Shown here piece after piece: positions 44,894 through 54,160 of a stretch of 64,000 nt of DNA. The notes beneath the pieces were generated by a model. That model did no database searches. It was not told where the DNA came from and saw only the letters and a program-made list of their open reading frames with translations. Made by a program: the position numbers and the translations under genes. Positions within the stretch are counted from its first letter, which is position 1. The number at the start of each line of letters is the position of its first letter. Source of the stretch: Pseudolabrys sp. Root1462 (GTDB lineage Bacteria; Pseudomonadota; Alphaproteobacteria; Rhizobiales; Xanthobacteraceae); assembly GCF_001426945.1 (NCBI RefSeq), contig NZ_LMFS01000004.1:206632-270631 (forward strand), given 5' to 3'.

Positions 44894-46033
44894 TCAGCCG
44901 AGCGCGCCACGCGCGTCGACGGGCCACAACGTTTCCACCCGCGCGTGCGGCGTACCGAAATCGCGCACGCCGACATACCAATCGTGGAGATTAACCGTCG
45001 GATCGCAGTGACCGGGCACAAGCAGCAGCTTGTTGCCCCAGGCCGGCGGCTGCGCGCCTGCCGCCACCGTGATGATGCCGTGTTCGTCCGAGGGCCTTTG
45101 ATAGGCGAGACCGGGCCGTTGCCACACATCGGGAAAGCCGCTGTCGTTCGACAACGCCTTGTGCCCGGCATCCACCACGACCTGCTCGGTCGAGGTCGCA
45201 CTCATGACCGTCGCCAGTACGAACAGTGCATGTTCGAAGCGCGGCGCGTTGCCGCCTTCGTCGGAAACATTCCTGGCGTAATCGGCGTCCATGAAAATGT
45301 AAGAGCCGGCCTGCAATTCGTTCCAGACACCCGACCCGCCTTCGAGCAGGAATGTGCCGGTGCCGGCACCGCCGATCGTATCGCAGGCAAAGCCCGCGGC
45401 TTTGAGATGCGCGACGGTATCGGCCACGCCACGCTGCGCGGCGCCGATCGCCGCCTGGCGCTCCGCCGGGGTGCGCAGGTGTTGCGCGCGGCCGTGATAG
45501 GCCTGCAAGCCGCCGAAGCGGAGATTAGCGCAACGCGCGATCTCGGCCGCGAAAGTGACGGCGAGCGGTCCGGGCGCGATGCCGCAACGTCGGCCGCCGA
45601 CATCGATTTCGATGAGGACGTCGATGCGCGATCCGGCCTGACGCGCCGCTTCATTCAGCAGCGCGACTTGATCCAGATGATCGACGCAGACGCCAATTTT
45701 TATCTGCCGCGCCAGCGCCGCAAGCCGTGCGAGCTTGCGGCCGCCAACCACCTCGTTGCTGACAAGAATATCGCGAACCCCGCCCGCGGCCAGCGCTTCC
45801 GCCTCCGCAACCTTCTGGCAGCAGATGCCGACTGCGCCGAGTGCGACCTGCTTGGCCGCGATGATGGCCGACTTGTGCGTCTTGGCGTGCGGTCGCAGTC
45901 GCACCCCGAGCGCCTTCACCCGCGCGGCCAGCAGCGCCATGTTGCGCTCCATGGCGTCGAGATCGATGACCAAAGCGGGCGTGTCGATGTCGAAGAACGG
46001 TGCGCCGATTTCGGCAGGCGGCAGGGCTGGCAT
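44894..46033 (-). CDS. DSD1-family PLP-dependent D-amino-acid dehydratase/aldolase
   Basis: 379 residues from the ATG at 46033. Fold-type III PLP enzyme of the D-threonine aldolase / D-serine dehydratase group: N-terminal FDIDTPALVIDLDAMERN, PLP lysine in RPHAKTHKS (about residue 50), metal-binding His and Cys in LVPGHCDPTVN near the C-terminus. Reaction: D-serine to pyruvate and ammonia, or D-3-hydroxy-amino acids to glycine and an aldehyde, needing a divalent metal. Substrate undetermined. It lies about 150 bases upstream of the DHODH-like gene on the same strand; the tRNA lies 42 bases upstream of its start. Confidence 0.87.
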   Translation of the reverse strand: MPALPPAEIGAPFFDIDTPALVIDLDAMERNMALLAARVKALGVRLRPHAKTHKSAIIAAKQVALGAVGICCQKVAEAEALAAGGVRDILVSNEVVGGRKLARLAALARQIKIGVCVDHLDQVALLNEAARQAGSRIDVLIEIDVGGRRCGIAPGPLAVTFAAEIARCANLRFGGLQAYHGRAQHLRTPAERQAAIGAAQRGVADTVAHLKAAGFACDTIGGAGTGTFLLEGGSGVWNELQAGSYIFMDADYARNVSDEGGNAPRFEHALFVLATVMSATSTEQVVVDAGHKALSNDSGFPDVWQRPGLAYQRPSDEHGIITVAAGAQPPAWGNKLLLVPGHCDPTVNLHDWYVGVRDFGTPHARVETLWPVDARGALG

Positions 46034-46075
46034 TCGAAATTCCGGGGCTCTTGTCGCAGAATTTTGCCGCAAAAA

Positions 46076-46152
46076 TGGCGGTCCCGAGAGGAGTCGAACC
46101 TCCGACCTTCGGTTTAGGAAACCGCTGCTCTATCCTGCTGAGCTACGGGACC
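46076..46152 (-). tRNA. tRNA-Arg (CCT anticodon)
   Basis: Minus-strand cloverleaf. Acceptor GGTCCCG pairs CGGGACC; D arm AGCTCAGCAGGATAGAGC; anticodon loop TTCCTAA with CCT at 34-36; T arm GGAGG-TTCGACT-CCTCT-type with GTTCGACTC. The discriminator G and CCA tail are encoded (46079-46076). One weak G-A pair tops the anticodon stem. Reads AGG codons. No integrase or attachment repeat lies beside it. Confidence 0.95.
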
Positions 46153-46222
46153 GTGGGCGGCGATGTAGCACAATGTTTCGCGGCGTGCACCGTCCCGAGA
46201 TCGGCCCGGTGGCGCGACACGG

Positions 46223-47191
46223 CTATTGCCGCCGGGCGCGCCTGAGTTTCTCGATCGCGGCCCGGATCGGTGCAAAGGGTCCGTATTTGTGCTGCGCGGC
46301 GCTGAAGCCGTCCGCATAGGGGCCGAACGGCGCATCGACCGGCTTGGCCAGCAGATCCGGAAAATCCTTGTCCAGTCCGGCGCGGTTCGGTCTGGGCTGC
46401 GACACGATAAAGGCCGCGACGTCCCAGGATTGCTGCGGCGTCAGCCGTGAGTTGAGATAGTCGACCCCGTGGGGCATGTTGAAGTGAACGAAGTTGGCGA
46501 TGGTGGTGAGCCGCGCCATGCCAGCGCCATCGTTGAAGCTGTCTGCGCCCCACAGAGGCGGTACGGCGTAGCCCATGGCGCCTTGCGGCAGACCGTTGCG
46601 AATCCCGGAGCCATCCGCGTTATGGCATCCGAGACAGACACGCGCATAGATCACTTTGCCACGCTGCGGGTCGGCGGCGCGCGACAGTTCCGGCATCTTT
46701 CCGGTGCCCATGCCCGGCAACTGTTCCCGGCCCGGCACACCGGTGCTCAGAAACTTGATATAGGCGACGATGGCGCGCATCTCGGGTGCGTCATCGGGCA
46801 TAGCGCGGCCGTTCATGCTGCGCGTCATGCAGGAATTGATGCGGTCCTCGATACTGATGTCGCCGCCCGAACGCGCGGAATATTGCGGGAATTGGCCAAA
46901 CAGCCCGAACAGCGGCAGGCCGAATTTCTTCGTGCCGGCCTGAAGGTGGCAATTGGTGCAGGCGAGATTGTTGCCGGCGTAGCGCTTGACAGGATCGGGC
47001 ACGTTCGGCCCGACATACGCGTAGGTGGCGGTGACGAGATCACGGCCTTGGCGTATCTGCATTCCGGCGTCATCGCGCGGTAAGGCGCCGACCTCGGGGA
47101 CGGTCCATACGGATTGACCACTCGCCGCGCCCTCTAAACCCAGCAGCACGGCAAAGACCGCAAAACCTCTGCGCCAAAATATCGAAATCAT
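46223..47191 (-). CDS. dihaem c-type cytochrome, TsdA thiosulfate dehydrogenase-like
   Basis: 322 residues from the ATG at 47191 (opening MISIFWRRGFAVFAVLLGLEG, then ASGQSVW, signal peptide). Two haem motifs: ACTNCHLQAG near residue 80 and VCLGCHNADG near residue 190. The segment DRINSCMTRSMNGRAMP is the conserved TsdA stretch; the Cys in NSC is the place of the unusual cysteine ligand of the first haem in TsdA. TsdA links two thiosulfates to tetrathionate in the periplasm, or runs in reverse in some bacteria. No TsdB or other sulfur gene is adjacent. An earlier M at 47248 is not favoured. Confidence 0.85.
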   Translation of the reverse strand: MISIFWRRGFAVFAVLLGLEGAASGQSVWTVPEVGALPRDDAGMQIRQGRDLVTATYAYVGPNVPDPVKRYAGNNLACTNCHLQAGTKKFGLPLFGLFGQFPQYSARSGGDISIEDRINSCMTRSMNGRAMPDDAPEMRAIVAYIKFLSTGVPGREQLPGMGTGKMPELSRAADPQRGKVIYARVCLGCHNADGSGIRNGLPQGAMGYAVPPLWGADSFNDGAGMARLTTIANFVHFNMPHGVDYLNSRLTPQQSWDVAAFIVSQPRPNRAGLDKDFPDLLAKPVDAPFGPYADGFSAAQHKYGPFAPIRAAIEKLRRARRQ

Positions 47192-47338
47192 GGCTGGTTC
47201 GCCCCGCGTTGCAGCGCGAACTTTCGGAGCGAAAGCATTCAAGGTCAAGTCGCCACCTCCGACGGCACCGGCGCGGATCGGCCATCAGTCGCGCCCGTGC
47301 TATGGTGCCGCGATTCAAGGATCACCGCAGGCAGCTTC

Positions 47339-48394
47339 ATGACCCCGCCAATTCCCATTTTCGACGGCCACAACGACGTTTTGCTCCGGCTATACAACTC
47401 CACCTCGGCGGACCCCGTCACCGACTTCCTGCAGGGCGAGAGCAGCGGTCACCTCGATCTGAAGAAGGCGCGCGCCGGCGGTTTTGCCGGCGGCCTGTTC
47501 GCGCTGTATTCGCCATCGCCGCGGCCGGCCACCACAGCCGATCCGGCAAATGCCGCCTTGTCCCGCCCCTTGCCACCGCCGCTGCCGATGGAGGACGCAC
47601 GCGCGTCGGTCGTCGGCGAGCTGGCGATGCTGGTGAAGATCGAACGCGCGTCGCAAGGCGCGGTCGCGATCTGCCGCAACGTCGCCGAGATCAGGGCCGC
47701 CATGGGGCGCGGCGCGCTGGCCGCCGTGCTGCATATCGAGGGCGCCGAAGCGATCGACGGCAAGCTGCACTTTCTCGACGTGCTTTATGCCACCGGTCTG
47801 CGTTCACTCGGTCCGGTGTGGAGCCGGCCCAACATCTTCGGCCACGGCGTGCCATTCCAGTTTCCATCGAGTCCCGACATCGGCGATGGCCTGACCGCCG
47901 CCGGTGAAGAACTCGTCCGCGTCTGCAACGACCTCAAAGTTCTGATCGACCTGTCGCACATCACCGAGAAGGGTTTCTGGGATGTGGCGCGCTTGTCAAA
48001 GGCGCCACTGGTCGCGACGCACTCCAATGTGCACGCGCTGTGTCCGTCGCCGCGCAACCTCACCGACAAACAGCTCGCCGCGATCCGCGACACCGGCGGC
48101 ATGGTCGGGCTGAACTTCGCCACCGGTTTCCTGCGCCCTGACGGTAAAATGCGCGGCGATACCGACATCGAGCTGATGGTACAGCACCTCGATTATCTGC
48201 TCGACAAGCTCGGCGAAGATCACGTCGGGCTCGGTTCCGACTTTGACGGCGCCATGGTGCCGCAGAAGATCGGCTCGGCGGCAGGCCTGCCCGTCCTGTT
48301 CGACGCGCTGCGCGCCAAGGGTTATTCCGACGCGCTCATGACCAAGGTCGCCTCGGAAAACTGGCTCAGGCTGCTCGAACGGACGATCGGCTGA
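47339..48394 (+). CDS. M19 family membrane-type dipeptidase
   Basis: 351 residues from the ATG at 47339 (an in-frame start at 47297 has little support). Zn-dependent amidohydrolase fold of renal dipeptidase type: HxD in IFDGHNDVLLRL, Glu in HIEGAEAIDG, His in LIDLSHITEKGF and THSNVHALCPSPRN, Asp in GLGSDFDG. Cuts dipeptides, including those with D-residues at the C-terminus. No signal peptide is seen. The GntR-TRAP cluster follows 149 bases downstream on the same strand but I do not see an operon link. Confidence 0.9.
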   Translation: MTPPIPIFDGHNDVLLRLYNSTSADPVTDFLQGESSGHLDLKKARAGGFAGGLFALYSPSPRPATTADPANAALSRPLPPPLPMEDARASVVGELAMLVKIERASQGAVAICRNVAEIRAAMGRGALAAVLHIEGAEAIDGKLHFLDVLYATGLRSLGPVWSRPNIFGHGVPFQFPSSPDIGDGLTAAGEELVRVCNDLKVLIDLSHITEKGFWDVARLSKAPLVATHSNVHALCPSPRNLTDKQLAAIRDTGGMVGLNFATGFLRPDGKMRGDTDIELMVQHLDYLLDKLGEDHVGLGSDFDGAMVPQKIGSAAGLPVLFDALRAKGYSDALMTKVASENWLRLLERTIG

Positions 48395-48542
48395 GCGCCG
48401 CGCCGGCGTCAGGTTTGCCAGCGATTTCAGGTTGTTCGCCCGGCGCTCCCGCCCGCCTGGCCGCGCCCCTGTTGCAGCATTCGAAATTCTGTACCTATGA
48501 TTTTGGTATGGCCGACCGCATCGGGGCCGGGCCAAAAGGTCA

Positions 48543-49241
48543 ATGATGGACGAAGCGGCCAGCCAACAGCAGAAGCGAACGCCGGACGAGGACATCGCCG
48601 AGGCGGTGGAAAGCGACATCATCTTCGGCCGTCTCAAGCCGGGCGAGCGCCTGCGCGAGGAAGCGTTGCTCGAACGCTTTGGCCATACCCGTCATTTCAT
48701 CCGGCTGGCTCTCACCCGCCTCGAGAAGAAAGGCATCCTCGTCCACACCCGCAACGTCGGCGCCGCGGTGCGCGCCTTCACGATTCCGGAAGTGGAAGAA
48801 GTTTACGACGTCCGCGAAATGATTCAGCGTCAGGCAGCCTTGCGCATTGCGCTGCCGGCAGAGGCTGACGACATCGCCCGCATTGCTGCGATCCAGCGCG
48901 ACTACGCGGCCTGCGTCAAAGCCGGCGACCTGCGGGGCATCCATGCCTGCAACGACCGCTTCCATCTCGCCATCTTCGCGCTGTGCAAGAACAGCCACCT
49001 GCTGGCGCTGGTCAAGCAATACATGGATCTGACTTACGTCATCCGCACGGTGACCTTCTCAGATCCGAAGGCACTGGAAGCATCGCGCAAACAGCACGAG
49101 CTGATGATTGAGCAGCTCAGGGGTCGCGACAACTGGGCGCTGGCAGAACTGTGCGTGCAGCATCTGCGGCCGAACAAGGACAAATATCTCGGACGGCTGC
49201 GGGAAACCGAAGCGGCCCGCGCCCGCAAACCCGCCGAGTGA
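48543..49241 (+). CDS. GntR family transcriptional regulator, FCD type
   Basis: 232 residues. N-terminal winged helix (about residues 18-80: DIAEAVESDIIFGRLKPGERLREEALL with recognition helix RHFIRLALTRLEKKGIL), then an all-helical FCD effector domain with metal-binding residues in NDRFHLAIF and KQHELMIEQL. FCD regulators usually sense a carboxylate or sugar acid and are released from DNA by it. It precedes, by 171 bases, a TRAP transporter and IlvD/Edd gene set on the same strand and is most likely their regulator. ATG at 48543 and an adjacent ATG at 48546 are both possible. A weak TACC-N9-GGTA lies upstream at about 48496. Confidence 0.9.
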   Translation: MMDEAASQQQKRTPDEDIAEAVESDIIFGRLKPGERLREEALLERFGHTRHFIRLALTRLEKKGILVHTRNVGAAVRAFTIPEVEEVYDVREMIQRQAALRIALPAEADDIARIAAIQRDYAACVKAGDLRGIHACNDRFHLAIFALCKNSHLLALVKQYMDLTYVIRTVTFSDPKALEASRKQHELMIEQLRGRDNWALAELCVQHLRPNKDKYLGRLRETEAARARKPAE

Positions 49242-49316
49242 TCTCGCGCCCTCTGATATTGTTAACAAAACTGGTCATAGCCGCCGCTTTTGCAGCGCAA
49301 TACCCGACCGCGCCGG

Positions 49317-49336
49317 TCAGATTATTGACAATCTGA
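49317..49336. promoter_or_regulatory. palindromic operator candidate before the TRAP operon
   Basis: TCAGATT-ATTGAC-AATCTGA, a perfect 7-bp inverted repeat, with a nested ATTG-A-CAAT. It sits 77 bases before the dctP start and 75 bases after the GntR gene stop, the place expected for a binding site of that dimeric regulator. Confidence 0.5.
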
Positions 49337-49412
49337 CGGACGCGACGGCACACTACAAAGAAAAGCTTTCGGCCAAAGGCCATCACCAAAGCATTGTCAG
49401 GGAGGGAGTCCG

Positions 49413-50408
49413 ATGCTCATCCGGAAATTGTCGATCCTCGCCATTCTGCTCGCGGCCGCCGCAATGGCGTCTCCGGCGGCGGCACAAAAGCGTGAATTCT
49501 CGTTCGCCTACGACCAGCCCAAGCAGAGCGGCTACGGCATCGGCGCCGCGATGTTCGACAAGAAGTTGCAGGAGCTCAGCAAGGGCACGATGTCGATCAA
49601 TCAGTATCCGAGCGCGCAACTCGGCACCGAAGCTCAGACCATGCAGAAGGTGCAGACCGGCGATATCGACTTCGTGATCCTGTCCACCGCCAACGCCTCC
49701 ACCGCGCAGCCCGAGTCGGGCGTGTTCTCGCTGCATTTCATCTTCCGCGACGAAGCGCACGCCATCAAAGTGCTCGGCGACGCCAAGGTGATCGCCGCCA
49801 TGCGCGACCTCTACGCCGCCAAGATCAAGGGCGCGCACATGATCGCGCTCGGAACGCAGGGCCTGCGTCACATGTACGGCAAGAAGGCGATCGAGAAGGT
49901 GGCCGACATCAAGGGCATCAAGATGCGCGTGCAAGCGACCGTGACCGAAGACACGCTGTTCCCCGCCTATGGCGCTCAGGTCGTGCACATGCCGTTTGGC
50001 GAAGTCTATACCGCGCTGCAGACCGGCGTCGTCGACATGGCCGAGAACGGCATCAACAACTACCTGGTCAACAAGCACTACGAGCCGGCGCCGGTGCTGT
50101 CGCTCACCGAGCACGAAGCCAATCACTCGGCGCTCTTCGTCAGCGACAAGGTGTGGTCGAGCCTCACCGACGAGCAGAAGAAGTGGGTGCAGACTGCGGC
50201 CGACGAGGTGTCGCAGAAGGAGCCCGAGGCCGCGTTCAAGCTCGAGCACGAGGCGCTGGCCAAAGTCGAGAAGATGGGCGTCAAGGTCGTCAAGAACGTC
50301 GACAAGACGGGCTTCGCGAAGATCAGCAAGCCAATTCAGGACAAGTTGGCCAGCGATCTCGGCCCACACGCGGTCAAGGTGCTCGCGCTGGTGCGGGGCG
50401 TGCAATAG
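49413..50408 (+). CDS. dctP: TRAP transporter substrate-binding protein DctP
   Basis: 331 residues. Signal peptide at 1-24 (LSILAILLAAAAMASPAAA, then QKREFSF). Family segments LGTEAQTMQKVQTGDID, IKGIKMRVQAT with the substrate-carboxylate Arg, and FGEVYTALQTGVVDMAENG. It captures a carboxylate or sugar acid in the periplasm for the DctQM membrane pair. Start ATG at 49413 follows AGGGAGG. Substrate inferred from the adjoining dehydratase to be a sugar acid. Confidence 0.92.
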   Translation: MLIRKLSILAILLAAAAMASPAAAQKREFSFAYDQPKQSGYGIGAAMFDKKLQELSKGTMSINQYPSAQLGTEAQTMQKVQTGDIDFVILSTANASTAQPESGVFSLHFIFRDEAHAIKVLGDAKVIAAMRDLYAAKIKGAHMIALGTQGLRHMYGKKAIEKVADIKGIKMRVQATVTEDTLFPAYGAQVVHMPFGEVYTALQTGVVDMAENGINNYLVNKHYEPAPVLSLTEHEANHSALFVSDKVWSSLTDEQKKWVQTAADEVSQKEPEAAFKLEHEALAKVEKMGVKVVKNVDKTGFAKISKPIQDKLASDLGPHAVKVLALVRGVQ

Positions 50409-50483
50409 CCGCTGCAGCAAGCGCCGCAGGCGGGGGCCTTCCCCACGGCTCCCGCCAATTCCACCTGCCGCGAAAGTTCAGCC

Positions 50484-51035
50484 ATGCCGCGCTTTGACAG
50501 CCTCGTCATCCAGGACCAGCGCCATCTCAAATGGCGCGCCCTCGACCCGGTCGAGCAGGGCCTGATGATCCTGTGCGGCATCTGCATCGCCACCTTCAGC
50601 TTCCTGGTATTTGCGGACGTCATCACCCGCGCCATCGGCCGTCCCTGGCTGTGGGTGCAGGAAGTGACGATGACCTTCTTCATCTACGGCATCTTCATCG
50701 GCGTCGCCGCGGCGACCCGCCGCAACGACCACCTCTATCTCGCCGTGCTTGCCGAATCGATGAGCGGCGGCGCGCGCGTGTTCTTCGAGATGTTCAATCG
50801 CTTCTGCGTACTCGGTGTCGCGTTTGCGATGATCTATTACGGCTACCTGAATTTTCTCGACGGCTTCAAGAGTCTGCGCATGCCGTCGATGACGCCGATC
50901 GCCACGCTCTATGCCGCGATCCCGCTCAGCGGCGTCTTCGTCGCCCTTTTCACCCTCGAGCAGATGGTCAACGGGCTCAAGCACGGCTTCATCGACCCGA
51001 ATGGCGGCCCGGAAGAGAAGAGGCAGTCGCTGTGA
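50484..51035 (+). CDS. dctQ: TRAP transporter small permease DctQ
   Basis: 183 residues with four hydrophobic helices (about residues 25-45, 60-80, 98-118, 135-155), the family layout. Segment GRPWLWVQEVTMTFFIYGIFIGVAAATRRNDHL-type is typical. Its stop overlaps the dctM start (GTGA), so the pair is translationally coupled. Assembles with DctM to form the sodium-driven importer. Confidence 0.9.
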   Translation: MPRFDSLVIQDQRHLKWRALDPVEQGLMILCGICIATFSFLVFADVITRAIGRPWLWVQEVTMTFFIYGIFIGVAAATRRNDHLYLAVLAESMSGGARVFFEMFNRFCVLGVAFAMIYYGYLNFLDGFKSLRMPSMTPIATLYAAIPLSGVFVALFTLEQMVNGLKHGFIDPNGGPEEKRQSL

Positions 51036-52372
51036 CCACCAACGGCTTCCTTATTCTTCTGATGGGATTCCTGTTCCTGTTCCTCGGCTACATGGGCGTT
51101 CCCGTGGCCTTCGCGCTGATCGGCGCCGTGCTGCTGGTCACGTCGTTCACGCCGGTCAGTCACGCCTCGATGATCGCTCAGGTCTTCAACGGCATGGATG
51201 TCGAAGCGCTGATGGCGATTCCATTTTTCCTGCTGGTCGGCGACCTGATGACCTCGGCGAACGTCACCCAGCGCATGATCACGCTGTCGCAGACTCTGGT
51301 CGGCCATCTGCGCGGCGGCCTCGCCCAGGTCGTCACGCTGTTCAGTATGTTTTTTGCCGGCATCTCCGGCTCGTCGGCCGCCGACGTCGCGGTTCTGAGC
51401 CGCTCAATCGCGCCGGAAATGGCTCGCGAAGGCTACGACCGAGCGTTCACTGCGGCGCTGATCGCTTCCGCCGCTACCATGGCCAACCTGATCCCGCCCA
51501 GCATCATGGCCGTGGTCTATGGCGCCACCGGCAACGTGTCGATCGGCGGTCTGTTTCTCGGCGGCGTCGCGCCGGGCGTGTTCATCGGCATCGGCCTGAT
51601 GATCTACAGCCACTTCTTCGGCCCGCTCGGCCTGAAACACAAGCGCGCGACCTTCGCGCAGTTCACCGAAGCCGGCAAGCGCAGCGCGGTCCCGTTGATG
51701 ATTCCGATCATCATCATGGGCGGCATCCTCACCGGCTGGTTCACGCCGAGCGAGGCCGGCATCATTGCCGTCGCCTACATTCTCATCGTCATCATTCCGC
51801 TCCTCAACCCGAAGCACTGGCGTTACCTACCGCGCGATTTCGCGCTCACCGGCTTGCTGTATTCGATCCCGCTCATCACCATCGGTGCCGCTTCCGCGTT
51901 CGGCTGGATGCTCGCCTATCTGCGTGGTCCCGCCGTGGTCTCGGAATGGATCGCCTATTACGCGGGCAACGATCCGCACCTGATCATGCTGCTGCTGACT
52001 GCGTTGTTCATCCTTGTCGGCGACTTTATCGACGCGGTGCCGGCCATCATCATCTTCATGCCCCTCATCTTGGAGCTGACCAAGAATGCGGACATCAACG
52101 CCGTCCACATGGGCGTTGTGATCATCACGACCCTTGCCTTCGGCCTGATCACCCCGCCATACGGTCTGTGTCTGTTGATGGCGGCCAAGTTCGTCAACGT
52201 GAAGTTTTCGCGGGCCATGCTGGCCTCGTTTCCGATCTACGTCATCTTCTTTGCCGCCATAGCTTTCGCCATTTACTTCCCGGAAATCGTGCTATGGCTG
52301 CCGAAACAGCTGCTGCCGCAATCGGTGGGTTGCTTCCGCAATCCCAGCGGCGCGGGCTGGATCTGCCCCTGA
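51032..52372 (+). CDS. dctM: TRAP transporter large permease DctM
   Basis: 446 residues from GTG at 51032, coupled to dctQ; the frame open upstream to 50531 is a dctQ shadow. About 12 hydrophobic helices of the IT superfamily: LYMGVPVAFALIGAVLL-type opening, FFAGISGSSAADVAVL and FGLITPPYGLCLLMAAK motifs, which form the ion/substrate site. Transports the DctP ligand into the cell with Na+. The dehydratase gene begins 24 bases downstream. Confidence 0.92.
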   Translation: MTTNGFLILLMGFLFLFLGYMGVPVAFALIGAVLLVTSFTPVSHASMIAQVFNGMDVEALMAIPFFLLVGDLMTSANVTQRMITLSQTLVGHLRGGLAQVVTLFSMFFAGISGSSAADVAVLSRSIAPEMAREGYDRAFTAALIASAATMANLIPPSIMAVVYGATGNVSIGGLFLGGVAPGVFIGIGLMIYSHFFGPLGLKHKRATFAQFTEAGKRSAVPLMIPIIIMGGILTGWFTPSEAGIIAVAYILIVIIPLLNPKHWRYLPRDFALTGLLYSIPLITIGAASAFGWMLAYLRGPAVVSEWIAYYAGNDPHLIMLLLTALFILVGDFIDAVPAIIIFMPLILELTKNADINAVHMGVVIITTLAFGLITPPYGLCLLMAAKFVNVKFSRAMLASFPIYVIFFAAIAFAIYFPEIVLWLPKQLLPQSVGCFRNPSGAGWICP

Positions 52373-52396
52373 CGCGCGATGCAATGGACGACGTGA

Positions 52397-54106
52397 ATGA
52401 GTAACGGACTTCGGCAAGGCCTCACCAGTTACGGCGACACGGCGTTCTCGCTGTTCCTGCGCAAGGCCTTCATCAAGGGCATGGGCTATTCGGACGACGC
52501 GCTCGAGCGGCCTATCGTCGGCATCACCAACACCTATTCCGACTTCAATCCCTGCCACGGCAACGTGCCGCAACTCATCGAGGCGGTGAAGCGCGGCGTC
52601 ATGCTGGCCGGCGCCATGCCAATGGTGTTCCCGACGATCTCGATCCACGAAAGCTTCGCCTTTCCCACCTCGATGTTCCTGCGCAACCTGATGGCGATGG
52701 ACACCGAGGAGATGATCCGCGCGCTGCCGGTCGATTCCGTCGTGCTGATCGGCGGCTGCGACAAGACCATCCCGGCGCAGGTGATGGGCGCGGCCAGCGC
52801 CGACAAGCCTGCGATTGTCTTGCCGACCGGGCCGATGCTGGTCGGCCACTTCAAGGGCGAGCAACTGGGCGCCTGCACCGACTGCCGGCGCCTGTGGGGG
52901 GAATTCCGCGGCGAACGCATGAGCGGCGAGGACATCGAACGCGCCAATGAACGGCTGGTGCCGTCGGTCGGTACCTGCGGTGTCATGGGCACGGCCTCGA
53001 CCATTGCCTGCATGATGGAAGCGCTCGGCCTGTCGCTGCCGGGCAGCGCCTCGATCCCGGCGGTCCATGCCGACCGCATCCGCATGGCGGAGCTGACCGG
53101 CAAGCGCGCCGCCGAGATGACCAAGGGCGGGCCGAAACCGTCGGAGATCCTGACCGAGGCCGCGTTCCGCAATGCCATTGTCATGCTGCAGGCGATCGGC
53201 GGCTCGACCAACGGCGTCGTGCATCTCTCCGCCATCGCCGGCCGCACCCCGCACAAGATTACGCTCGAAACCTATGACGAGGTCGGTCGCAGCACGCCGG
53301 TGCTGGTCGATCTCAAGCCGACCGGCCAGCACTACATGGAGCACTTCCACCAAGCCGGCGGCGTGCCGCGGCTGATGCAGGAATTGAAAGATTTGCTGGC
53401 GCTCGATGCCCAACACGTTGCCGGCGGCACGCTCGGCGACGCCATCAAGACCTTCGAGGATGTGCCGGGACAAACCGTCATTCGCTCGCGCAATGCGCCG
53501 CTGAAAAGCGAAGGCGGCCTGGTCGTGCTGCGCGGCAATCTGGCGCCGCGCGGCGCCGTGCTCAAGCAGGGCGCGGCTGCCGCCAAGCTGATGCAGCACG
53601 AAGGCCGCGCCGTGGTGTTCGATTCGGTCGCCGACATGACGGCGCGCATCGACGATCCGGCGCTCGAGGTCACCGCCGACGATATTCTCGTCATGCGCAA
53701 TGCCGGCCCGGTCGGCGCGCCGGGCATGCCGGAAGCCGGTTACATTCCGATTCCGAAGAAGCTGGCGCAACAGGGCGTCAAGGACATGGTGCGCATTTCC
53801 GATGCGCGCATGAGCGGCACCGCGTTCGGCACCATCGTGCTGCACATCAGCCCCGAAGCGGCCACCGGCGGTCCGTTGGCGCTGGTGAAGACGGGCGACC
53901 GCATCCGTCTCGACGTCAAGGCGCGGCGCATCGATGTTCTGATCGACGACGCCGAGTTGACGAAGCGGCGCGACGCCTGGCGAGCGCCGCCGGTGCCCGA
54001 GGTAGCGCAGCGCGGCTACGCCAAGCTCTATCGGGAGCATGTCCAGCAGGCCGATGAAGGCTGCGACTTCGACTTCCTGGCGCGGCCGGACGGCGCAGCG
54101 CGCTGA
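52397..54106 (+). CDS. IlvD/Edd family sugar-acid dehydratase
   Basis: 569 residues of the dihydroxyacid dehydratase / 6-phosphogluconate dehydratase family. Three cluster cysteines lie in NPCHGNVP, GGCDKTIPAQ and GTCGVMGTAS; the ISIHES motif follows the first. Family members dehydrate 2,3-dihydroxy acids such as L-arabinonate, D-galactonate-type sugar acids or dihydroxyisovalerate. The pairing with a TRAP importer and a GntR regulator favours a sugar acid (aldonate) over branched-chain amino-acid synthesis. The ATG at 52397 is 24 bases past dctM, so it should be in the same operon. Which sugar acid cannot be fixed from sequence. Confidence 0.9.
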   Translation: MSNGLRQGLTSYGDTAFSLFLRKAFIKGMGYSDDALERPIVGITNTYSDFNPCHGNVPQLIEAVKRGVMLAGAMPMVFPTISIHESFAFPTSMFLRNLMAMDTEEMIRALPVDSVVLIGGCDKTIPAQVMGAASADKPAIVLPTGPMLVGHFKGEQLGACTDCRRLWGEFRGERMSGEDIERANERLVPSVGTCGVMGTASTIACMMEALGLSLPGSASIPAVHADRIRMAELTGKRAAEMTKGGPKPSEILTEAAFRNAIVMLQAIGGSTNGVVHLSAIAGRTPHKITLETYDEVGRSTPVLVDLKPTGQHYMEHFHQAGGVPRLMQELKDLLALDAQHVAGGTLGDAIKTFEDVPGQTVIRSRNAPLKSEGGLVVLRGNLAPRGAVLKQGAAAAKLMQHEGRAVVFDSVADMTARIDDPALEVTADDILVMRNAGPVGAPGMPEAGYIPIPKKLAQQGVKDMVRISDARMSGTAFGTIVLHISPEAATGGPLALVKTGDRIRLDVKARRIDVLIDDAELTKRRDAWRAPPVPEVAQRGYAKLYREHVQQADEGCDFDFLARPDGAAR

Positions 54107-54160
54107 GCGACGCACGGCGCGTATTGACGACCTCAGGTTGTTATCCCGACAATCGTCCGC

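Noticed and set aside
46076-46152. tRNA as attachment site of an integrated element
   Set aside because: No integrase, no direct repeat of the tRNA 3' end was noticed nearby, and the flanking genes look like ordinary chromosomal genes.
50531-51031. N-terminal extension of the TRAP large permease
   Set aside because: Lies in the dctQ gene in another frame; GTG at 51032 overlaps the dctQ stop in the usual coupled manner.
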